From Ecdyonurus torrentis (lineage: Eukaryota > Arthropoda > Insecta > Ephemeroptera > Heptageniidae), in NCBI GenBank assembly GCA_949318235.1, contig OX439131.1, forward strand, positions 44,063,226-44,127,225: 64,000 bases of DNA, written 5' to 3'. A model generated the notes under the pieces. The model was not told the DNA's origin. It did no database searches and worked only from the letters and a program-made list of their open reading frames with translations. Of this stretch, positions 53,843 through 64,000 are shown one piece after another. A program made the position numbers and the translations under genes. The first letter of the stretch is position 1, and the number at the start of each line of letters is the position of its first letter.

Positions 53843-54113
53843 TGAAAGGTTTTGGCTTTCGTGTTACACCGTGTTATATAAGCAGTGGACTGACATTGAA
53901 AAGGTACTTGAGTTGACCGGGACTCGAACCCGGATCTTTGGTTTCCCAGACCACTGCGTTACCATTTACGCTATCGAGGCTCCTTCCGTAAATGGTAACG
54001 CAGTGGTCTGGGAAACCAAAGATCCGGGTTCGAGTCCCGGTCGAGCCGAGTTCCTTTTCAATGTCAGTTTACTGCTTATATAACACGGTGTAACACGAAA
54101 GCCAAAACCTTTC
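53843..54113. mobile_element. Palindromic element carrying tRNA-like sequence (copy 2)
   Basis: The inverted ends GAAAGGTTTTGGCTTTCGTG and CACGAAAGCCAAAACCTTTC continue through GTTACACCGTGTTATATAAG. The arms contain opposed tRNA-like segments around the loop CTATCGAGGCTCCTTCCG. ATT lies outside both ends (possible short target duplication). The stem is over 100 bp with few mismatches. Confidence 0.85.
53911..53980 (-). other. tRNA-Pro(GGG)-like segment in palindrome arm
   Basis: On the minus strand: acceptor-like GCCTCGA, D-arm TAGCGTAAATGGTAACGCA, an anticodon arm with TGGT/ACCA stem and seven-base loop CTGGGAA (anticodon position GGG), a variable region AGAT, and a T-arm CCGGG TTCGAGT CCCGG. 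The 3' acceptor strand has decayed here (TCAACTC), but the opposite arm keeps TCGAGCC. It is a tRNA-derived promoter or relic, not a normal tRNA gene. Confidence 0.5.
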
Positions 54114-55399
54114 ATTAAAACTTCCCGTGTAAAATAGGCGCTAAATTACATTCTCTCATTTTCATGATTCTTTTTAATAGAAACTTCTAAAGTATAATTC
54201 TGAAATTTACAAATTGTTCTCCAAATTTTTAGCGGTAACTTAAACTATACATTATGAAAATCTTTTATAAAAAGACTAATTTTTATTATCAGTTTACTGT
54301 TTACCACATAAAAATTATACCACATCACTGATTTTATATTACTTTGCTGGCAGCAAGAGCAAGACAATAAAACTTTGTTACACATAAAAATTGTAACGTC
54401 AAAATTACGACTCTCTAATATAGTTTATTTAGCATGCGCAATGTGAAAAAATAATCACATTTAATTGATTTCTTTATATAGCCTCATACTATGTAATTAT
54501 TATTTTATGTCATTTTAAAATGTTGTAACTTTTATCATTATGTTTAAAACACGTAAATCAGACCTATTATAAAAATCATAGTAATTTTAATTACAGTGAC
54601 AATAGTTTGTTACAGAGTTAAAAAAAAAAAAAAAAAAAAAAAAGAGTTAAAAATGTAGGACGCTAAGTTACTGCTAAATTAACACCAAGCTAAGAGAAAA
54701 TAAATAAATTAAGAGACAAAATATAAACTCTTTTATCATTTAAACAAGAATTCCTTTAAATGAGAGAAACTTTTTTTTTAGACAGTAAAAAATTTAATTA
54801 CTTTTTAATGTCTCTTGTGTTAAAAAATTCCTTAACAAAACAATGAAATAAAGTTGATGAAACACAACGAAATCCTTAAACTATTTTATCTTTATAAATT
54901 TCACTTTTTTGTAAATATTTTTTTTATATTACTTTATAGATCTATTTGTATACATAGCATGTATGTAAAAACTAAGAAACACGTGTATTATATTGAGTTA
55001 ATATAATGTTATAAAATACTTACAAAATAGTACTTGTCATTTTAATTAAAAATGAATTTCTATTGATTTATGGCCATACAATGCAATCAGAGAGAGATTT
55101 CAGTTGACGCAAAACTATATCTAAATATAGTTATGCCACTACAAATTTATTGCTTAGTAAAACGACCATACATCTTAATTTGTGTTCTTATTTCGTATAG
55201 AAAAGTATTACTCTATTATTGATGAATATATGTATCATGAATCATGATTTTGGACAATTTTTCTTTTTCATCCTACTACTACCTACTGCTCAAACATTCT
55301 ATCATCCCTTACTGTAAGGGTAAGGGTAATCTCCACTGAGAATACAAAGTAGTAGGGGTTATACTATTTTAAAATTTGTACTTACTAAATTTTTCATGC
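54114..55399. other. AT-rich intergenic DNA
   Basis: A run at 54619-54642; no gene seen. Confidence 0.5.
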
Positions 55400-55493
55400 A
55401 GTGTATCTAAACATTCATGTTTATACATCAAATTCTCTTGCATCACAGAATACCTAAAATTATCAAAAATTCAATACTATACAATACTAGAGA
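55400..55493 (+). repeat. Dispersed repeat, family H (copy 2, left part)
   Basis: Matches 3100-3180 (TATACATCAAATTCT, AATTC.AT.CTATACAA.A). Interrupted by the family E element. Confidence 0.55.
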
Positions 55494-55833
55494 ATAAGGG
55501 AGTAAGAAACCAACCTTATATCTTAAAAACTAGAAATGTATTGGGTCTTAATTTAGAGTTATTTTGTTGCTAAGGGTCACACCTAGCCGTGATAAAAATT
55601 TCATGATGTTTGACCATCCCGAAAAAAAGAAAAAAATTATTGGAATTAACATTGGGCCTTATGGGCTTAAATTTTCAAAAAATCATAAAAAAAATTAATT
55701 TGCTCGGTGACCTCCCAAATTTTTTATATATTTGAAATTGTATCAACCTGAAGTATCATTGTGCAAAGTTTCAGATTTTTTTGACGAGAGAAGTTTGAGT
55801 CTTATGGCCGACGTCGGTCCCCTACTCCCTTAA
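55494..55833 (+). mobile_element. TTAA miniature element, family E (copy 1)
   Basis: Starts TAAGGGAGTAAGAAACC and ends GTCGGTCCCCTACTCCCTTAA (last 20 considered). Closely related to 57280-57607 throughout (GGGTCACACCTAGCC, AACATTGGGC.TTATGGGCTT, GACGTCGGTCCCC). The insertion splits family H. Confidence 0.75.
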
Positions 55834-56500
55834 GCATTTGTTTTCTCTCTATATACCAGTGAGTGAATGCTTACTCATTACTAGTGCATGCTTCTAGTAA
55901 AATGGGTACATTATAATGGCTACGGAGAACTCATGTATCACTGTACTCATCATTAGAGAGCGAAAAAATTGCCTTTAGACTTATATTATTGTTAATATTG
56001 AGACTTATATTGTTTGTTTTACTAAAAATGTCCACGAATCACAAGATTTCAAGCTATGTACAACATTTAAAAATACTATTTAACGACTATTTTAGTCTCC
56101 GAGGCTATTTTGGACTTTTCAGACTTTGTCTGCCTTTTTTTCTTTTTTTTTTTTTCTAACAAAAATAACCTGAAATTTTAAAAACCATGTATTTTTAGTC
56201 TCTACTCTGCTATGGATTTTTTTGAGGCACACTCTAAGAGACCCTACAAAAAATATAACTTCAGACAAAAGTTATATTAATAAAATCACTATTGAACTAA
56301 ATAAATTTCAAAGACTATTTTTCAACTATTTTACCAATTTTGGAGACTAATTTTAGATCATTTTTAAAATTTGGTGACTATTTTCATGAAAAAACAAACA
56401 AACTATTTTTCCGCTGTCTACTCATCATACTTGCAACGACGGTAGTTTCTACATTTTGAATATTTAGTAAAAATTAATACACTCATGATTTATCGTACAA
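55834..56500 (+). repeat. Dispersed repeat, family H (copy 2, right part)
   Basis: Resumes family H after the family E element: AAATGGGTACATTATA, GGAGAACTCATGTATC, CTCATCATACTTGC. An internal extra segment (about 55965-56405) is absent from the copy at 3090-3400. Confidence 0.5.
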
Positions 56501-56836
56501 TTAAAGCCATAGACCACATGTGCTTTTTAATGAATAAGTATGAAAAGGGATCTTCAAACTGATGACAATTTTTTACCAGAATGTTAATATAGCACCACGA
56601 GAGAGCGTAAAGATACTTTAAAGTATACAATTTGCGTGACTATGCATGTTTCGGACGTCACAAACATGCAAAAGTTAGTATAAAAACTGTTGTGCGGGTT
56701 GCATAAATTGAAATGTTCTGATCACTGCTACGGAGCTACAGTTGGGTTTTGAGACAAACTAAAGTTATTTATGCAAGTCCCATCTAGTTTTTTTGTGATA
56801 TAAACGCATATGTTTTCTTCTGGTTTATTCCTTTAA
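56501..56836 (-). mobile_element. TTAA miniature element, family A (copy 4)
   Basis: TTAAAGCCATAGACCACATG at the left and GGTTTATTCCTTTAA at the right. TTAA occurs once on each side, and the flanking sequence (TTTAGTAAAAAT ... GAGGTACTCT) is continuous with the unoccupied relative at 21440-21510. Body contains TTTCGGACGTCACAAACATG. Confidence 0.82.
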
Positions 56837-57279
56837 TACAATTCGGAGGTACTCTCTAAAAAAAATTGTAGATTCAGAGTAACTTTTGTTTTCTTTTTGT
56901 ACGTAGTTTCTTTGGAATATAAAAGTTCAACATTTTCCCGCCTGCCTCTGTCACTGCCAAAGAGTCGTCTCAAGTACGAGGATACGAAATATAAAATATA
57001 CACATGCAATGATAAAAAAAAAATAATAAAGTTGATAAAAATAATAAATTAAGTTTTTTTCATTAATGAAGAGCTTCAGAATCATTAACAAAGAATCTCG
57101 TTAACTTTTGTTCATTTTTTTATAGTATTTCTTGAAGTAGAAGAAGGGGAAAAAAAAACTTACAAGACACGACTGTAATAAAATTTATTTTTAAATGAAG
57201 AAACGAGAAATGACAGAAATAATACTATAAATAAATTAAAATATTTTACATTTATAATATTATATTTATTTAAGGTAGT
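56837..57279. other. Intergenic DNA
   Basis: The first 50 bp continue family H; the rest is AT-rich with no gene. Confidence 0.45.
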
Positions 57280-57607
57280 AGGGTACCGACCTTATGTCTC
57301 AAAAAGTAGAAGTGTTTTGGGTCTAAATTTGATGTTATTTTGTAGCTAAGGGTCACACCTAGCCATGGTAAAAATTTCATGATGTTCGACCGTCCCAAAA
57401 AAAAGGAAAAAATTATTGAAAATAACATTGGGCTTTATGGGCTTAAAATTTCAAAAAAAGTTATAAAATTAATTTGCACGGTGACCCCCCAAAATTTTTA
57501 TATATTTGAAATTGTCTCAAGCTGAATTATCATTGTGCAAAATTTTAGATTTTTTTGACGAGAAAAGTTTGAGTCTAATGACCGACGTCGGTCCCCTACT
57601 CCCTTAA
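57280..57607 (+). mobile_element. TTAA miniature element, family E (copy 2)
   Basis: TTAAGGTAGTAGGGTACCGA at the left, GTCGGTCCCCTACTCCCTTAA at the right (last 20 considered), forming inverted ends with TTAA on both sides. No coding sequence. Confidence 0.8.
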
Positions 57608-59799
<2,192 letters not shown>

Positions 59800-60480
59800 T
59801 ATATTTTTTTAAATGTCACATTTTGACAATTTTGGTGTCAATTCATAGAAAATCGACTACGCTTAGAACGTTTATGCTGACAAAATGGTCCCAAGACCCT
59901 TGCCAGATCCTCCAAGGGTTAAAGAATGACTTTTTTCGTCTTAAAAATGTCAGTTTAAGACATAACGTTGAAAATGGCATCGATTCATATGTAATCGACC
60001 TCGCTTAGAATGTTAATACTGAAACAATTGATCCAAGACCCTTGGCAGGCCAGGTCCTTCAAGGGTTGGAGAACGAATTTTTTTCCTAAAAATGTCAGTT
60101 TAAGACAAAACGTTAAAAACGGTGTCGATTGTAGGTAATCTACGTCGCTTAGAACGTTTATGCTGACAAAATGGATCCAAGACCCTTGCCAGGCCAGGTC
60201 CTCCAACGGTTGGAGAACGACCTTTTTACCTTAAAAATGTCAGTTTAAGACAACGTTAAAAACGGTGACAATTCATAGGTAATCGTCCACGCTTAGAACG
60301 TTTATGCTGGAAAAAAATGGACCCAAAACCCTTGCCAGGCCAGGTCCTCCAAGGGTCGGAGAATGACTTTTTTCTTAAAAATGTCAGTTCAAGACTTTTT
60401 TCTTAAAAATGTCAGTTCAAGACAAAATGTTAAAAACGATGTCGATTCGTAGGTATCCTACCTCGCTTAGAACGCTTAGA
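59800..60480 (+). repeat. Minisatellite with 145-bp unit, about 4.7 copies
   Basis: TAAAAATGTCAG recurs at 59942, 60087, 60232 and 60376 (spacing 145, 145, 144). Each unit carries GCTTAGAACGTTTATGCTG and CAAGACCCTTGCCAGGCCAG followed by CCTCCAAGGGTTGGAG. A 28-bp sub-duplication lies at 60376-60431. Open frames over it are repeat by-products. Confidence 0.9.
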
Positions 60481-61027
60481 ACCCCCTCTAGAATAAGAAT
60501 TTCATTGACCCAGCCAGTTCATAGTAGTATCTATTGGACTGCAACTGCATTTTATACAATATTTTGGATTCAAAAATACAATTACACACCATTTAAACGC
60601 AACCATTAAACACATTTTTTTTAAGAATTTAGATATTACACACATCACATTGCGTATATATAATAATATTAATTTTATATGTAGATAACATATTTTAGTG
60701 TGTGTGTGTTCTTAAAAATAATTAAATAAAAATATTTCAAGGCACTAAAATCTTTATTTTAAATTTTCACTAAAAATGAAAAGAAATTTTAGCACCGGGG
60801 CTGAAGAGAGAGAGAGAGAGAGAAAATTATTGTGAAACACAACGTATACAACGCACAATGTTTGTTAGTTTTTTTTTTATATTATACATTTTAAAATTTT
60901 ATTTTAAATTTTATACGCTTTAATACGAAGTGTTATAAATTTTCCATTAAATGGTGTATATAATATTATATTAACATACATCCCTATATAAATATAATTC
61001 GAAAGTAACGTTTTACCATAGTATACC
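60481..61027. other. AT-rich intergenic DNA
   Basis: Short (GA)n at 60805-60822; no gene. Confidence 0.5.
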
Positions 61028-61212
61028 TGTGGCGAATAAATTTATTTTAAAACTCGCTCACCCCTCAAATATTTCAACCGCCCTTCGCAAGGTGGCGCCT
61101 GCGTACGGTAATAGAACGTGCCCTGAGTTTGCGCACGGCGAGAAGAGAAAACGCGAAGGGCGGTTGAAATATTTGAGGGGTGAGCGAGTTTTAAAATAAA
61201 TTTATTCGCCAC
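61028..61212. repeat. Foldback copy of the 62030 terminus
   Basis: Starts TGTGGCGAATAAATTTATTT and ends AAATAAATTTATTCGCCAC, with arms of about 65 bp around a GC-rich centre. Its first 137 bp appear identical to the reverse complement of 61894-62030; identity stops just after GCGAAGGGCG. Confidence 0.85.
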
Positions 61213-62030
61213 CATGTACCGAAATACTTTGCCTTGTTTTACTTAGGGGTTTATATTGGGGGTCGGTGGTGTTTATGATGTCACGGACGTGACGTCATAA
61301 GCTCTCCAACTAGCTCAAATTAGGGCAAGAGACCTTTAAGTATTTCAGCAGCTAATGTTAATTAAGTACTAGGTTATGTGAAGGGTTTAATATCGGTAAA
61401 TAAAAGAATATAGTTATAATTTTATAACTTTATTCCCTACAGCTTTACACTTCTAAACCACCCTATATATCTAACATTCATACAATACAAAACCCACCCG
61501 ATGATTCCCTCACACATACAAAATACACCCTAACAATGTGCCATAATATTAAGTCTTTGTTTTAAACTCGTGGGCTGTATACTTGCTGTAGCGTGGTCGT
61601 CAGAGCAGGCTGTCAGGCTGTCAAGGTGGCCATGGGGTAGGTCCACGGGCAGGCTGAATAACACGATGGATTGCAAAGATGCAATCAAAATAAGTCTATG
61701 TAACCGCGCTCCAAACACGTGGAAAATAGTTCAAACGGAGCGCGGTTTATAGTAGATCACGCCCTTACGTAACAGGTACGCGGCCAATCACAAAACACAG
61801 GTAAATACCGCACGTAAAGCAGGTGCGATATACGGCGCCTCGTTGTTATGGAGGAAGCGCCATATTCTCTATCTCGCCCTTCTCTCGCTCGTTCTCGCCC
61901 TTCGCGTTTTCTCTTCTCGCCGTGCGCAAACTCAGGGCACGTTCTATTACCGTACGCAGGCGCCACCTTGCGAAGGGCGGTTGAAATATTTGAGGGGTGA
62001 GCGAGTTTTAAAATAAATTTATTCGCCACA
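61213..62030 (-). mobile_element. Candidate 3' LTR (or terminal part of an inverted-repeat element)
   Basis: Read on the minus strand from 62030 it starts TGTGGCG, directly after a purine tract GGGGGAGGGATC (62031-62042), as a 3' LTR does after a polypurine tract. It then has GTGATTGG (CCAAT box, near 61785), TATAAA (near 61746-61751) and AATAAA (61434-61429), the order expected for U3-R-U5. A hairpin ACCGCGCTCC/GGAGCGCGGT is present. The 3' LTR limit, target duplication and 5' LTR are not seen. The opposing reading is a 1-kb element with 137-bp inverted ends at 61028 and 62030. Confidence 0.4.
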
Positions 62031-62042
62031 GATCCCTCCCCC
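62031..62042 (-). promoter_or_regulatory. Polypurine-tract-like sequence
   Basis: On the minus strand GGGGGAGGGATC precedes TGTGGCG with no gap. Confidence 0.4.
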
Positions 62043-63176
62043 AGAACTTCCAAGGGAGGCTACTTTTGCCGTCAGTTCGATTTAAGGGAGCGAATAAAGT
62101 ACAATGTCAATACTGTCCAATGACGCACTGAATTTAAAAATAAAACAAACACAGTTTTTAAGGCACCCCTATCTTGATGTTGGCACTGTTACTAAATATC
62201 CCCCAAAATTTCATTCATCTCGCTTTTACACTTTACCACATTAATTCTAACAAGTTACTACATTTATCTATAGAAATCCACAGATCTCTCCTTGCAATTT
62301 ATGAGTTCATCTTACGGGTTACGCTAAACTAAATTTAACGCGACATATTATGAACAATTTAAAATTCATCAGCCACTTGTATGCAACTGTTAAGCCCTGT
62401 CACACATAATTAACAAAAATCATTAGCAATTAACATACCGTTATAGTTCACATTTGATCATAATAATTACGTTAAGACTTATACATATCAAAAATTTGTT
62501 TGATTTTTGTTTTCTAAATCTAGTGGCTGTAGGGAAAAAAGCCCAAACTACTTTCATTTACATAGGCTACTTTATTAAAGTGATTGTAAAAGCCCTTTTC
62601 ACCTCGAATAAAGTAACTCAAGACATAACTTTGTAAGTTGATCAGACCAACAAAGTCCAGAGTAAATCAATTATAGATGTTAAATAACACAATTGATAAA
62701 TCTGATTGAAATAATGTGCTTGGCCGTTTTGGCGCACATAAAAAATTGAACAATTACGTCATATGACTTAAATCAACCTAAATAATCAACAGCTGCTTAA
62801 TTTATTTTGGTAGGCAATGATATATATTATAAAAAAAACTATGCACATATGCAATCAAATAAAAAAATTGGAAACTTTAAAATAAACTGGCACTTATTAT
62901 AACGTATTAGATGTAATACTCTTTTAATGCATTTGATTTCAAACTATGGAATAAAGGTAATTAAAACCGAAATTAATGGAATGCAAAATTTATACGTTTT
63001 TACAACTGCAATACTTTAAAGATCATAAAGTTGATATCATATCCTCATAAGTCTATCACGTTTCTGTAGAAGTACCTGTCCTGAAGATTTTTCAGTGTCA
63101 GCTTAGTCTACTTAGGAAACATGGTTGTTGTAATTTACTTCTGCGACTTATTGACCAAATTTTTGTCTTTCTACAA
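62043..63176. other. Intergenic DNA or element interior
   Basis: AT-rich, no open frame of note. If the LTR reading is right, this would be the end of the element interior on the minus strand, but no retrotransposon protein sequence is visible. Confidence 0.45.
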
Positions 63177-63890
63177 CTAAAACATACAGTTCCCTACTTC
63201 GCAGCTGGCGACGAGAGAGACCTCAACATCATTATGACTGGAATGGTCAAACGTGGAATACTCAATCTCATCAAACATGAACATAATACAATGAAGCAAA
63301 TTCTGGTCCTCTGAAATGGCAAATGCTAACAGAGGTGGTACAGACAAACGAAGCTCGACATCGTGTTTCCCCTTTCTCTTGTACAGTATCAAACAGTGGA
63401 GAGTGATCTGGTCCTTTGAAAAATGACCAAAGTTTCCAAAGGTGACAGACATACTTGGTTCTCCACAGCAATTTACTTTCAAGACAATGATTGGGATCCT
63501 AGGTAGAAATTCCACCGTACGTGCAGACCTGGCTGCCGTGATGGGTCTACTGTAGGAGCTCCCTCCCCCCAACATATTTTTATTTGTTTCCAGATACAGG
63601 TGGTGGCTCCATAGTTGTTTATCTCTTACTATAATGATGTAAACTGCAGTGAACAAATCGAAACAAAAACGAACACAACTAACAACTGCTGTGACCCATC
63701 CAGTATTACTCGTAATCTCGCACAAGACATTGTCTCTGCATGGGAGGTACGGTGGGTTCACGCTGTTCTCAGCCTTAGTCTTTGATGTCTCTAACTGCGC
63801 CTGCCAGTTTTTGACTACAAATACGCGTATGCATGGAACTTTGTAGAGAATCTGGAACTTACATTCTAAGTAATTTGGTGTAACATGCAA
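63177..63890 (-). CDS. Uncharacterised 237-codon open frame, possible exon
   Basis: The frame is unusually long for this AT-rich DNA and lies in a locally GC-richer patch. The 5'-most codon is TTG, so it is better viewed as an open exon or gene fragment than a full gene; the first convincing ATG is within NKNMLGGGSS. The C-terminal part (SVTFGNFGHFSKDQITLHCL, KHDVELRLSVPPLLAFAISE, VSLVASCEVGNCMF) looks like a compact beta-rich domain. A hydrophobic stretch (WVTAVVSCVRFCFDLFTAVY) lies upstream. I do not recognise the family. Introns could interrupt it. Confidence 0.35.
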   Translation of the reverse strand: MHVTPNYLECKFQILYKVPCIRVFVVKNWQAQLETSKTKAENSVNPPYLPCRDNVLCEITSNTGWVTAVVSCVRFCFDLFTAVYIIIVRDKQLWSHHLYLETNKNMLGGGSSYSRPITAARSARTVEFLPRIPIIVLKVNCCGEPSMSVTFGNFGHFSKDQITLHCLILYKRKGKHDVELRLSVPPLLAFAISEDQNLLHCIMFMFDEIEYSTFDHSSHNDVEVSLVASCEVGNCMF

Positions 63891-64000
63891 GTAACACTTT
63901 GTAGTTCTTAATTTCGGGAGTGTAACAATGCATTTTACACCCCCTGGTTTAAGTTTAAATTAGCGGTACATGTCAGAAGATGTGACATTTCTTCTAAATT

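Noticed and set aside
59985..60206. Open frames over 59787-60609 on both strands
   Set aside because: They follow the 145-bp minisatellite periodicity.

Overview
The window is animal nuclear DNA: very AT-rich, gene-poor and repeat-dense. Host genes have spliced exons with GT/AG boundaries and AATAAA signals. Transposable elements are of metazoan type: hAT, Tc1/mariner-like, TTAA-target miniature elements, a tRNA-derived SINE, LINE 3' ends and a candidate LTR. Long (TA)n, (GA)n, (CA)n and (GAAA)n arrays occur throughout. A nuclear copy of mitochondrial atp6 (about 31847-32155) reads like an arthropod-type ATP6, so an arthropod or other protostome host is the best guess. This rests on one fragment compared from memory.

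Only two intact protein genes can be supported. The first is an 896-codon hAT transposase (5537-8227) inside a complete element (4682-9558) that has terminal inverted repeats and an 8-bp target duplication in a (TA)n tract. The second is a three-exon host gene on the + strand (15901-17304) encoding 264 residues of a proline/tryptophan-rich protein I do not recognise. Weaker candidates are a terminal exon near 2244-2307 and a 237-codon minus-strand open frame at 63177-63890.

Layout. 0-4.7 kb: AT-rich DNA with miniature elements. 4.7-9.6 kb: the hAT element. 10.4-11.6 kb: a minus-strand LINE 3' end split by a 771-bp non-autonomous hAT element with a perfect 8-bp duplication. 13.0-13.7 kb: a palindrome with a tRNA-derived SINE at its centre. 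13.9-15.6 kb: a TTAA element and a LINE tail. 15.9-17.3 kb: the host gene. 18-30 kb: palindromes and TTAA elements. 30.8-31.6 kb: an element whose inverted arms are built from about 34-bp tandem units. 31.8-32.2 kb: the mitochondrial insertion. 32-46 kb: palindromic miniature elements, including one with an internal tRNA-like sequence (39.3 kb; a second copy lies at 53.9 kb). 46.4-46.9 kb: two Tc1/mariner-like miniature elements. 49.4-50.1 kb: a 680-bp (GAAA)n array. 52-57.6 kb: nested TTAA elements, one of which can be bounded by comparison with related unoccupied sequence. 59.8-60.5 kb: a 145-bp minisatellite. 61.0-62.0 kb: a GC-rich unit with near-identical inverted ends that also looks like a 3' LTR.

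The window's main feature is its large, varied set of palindromic (foldback) elements, several nested in one another. At least three contrasting families carry unusual cargo: tRNA-like sequence, tandem subterminal motifs and repeated GGACA motifs. All assignments come from reading the sequence by eye; no database search or structure prediction was run.
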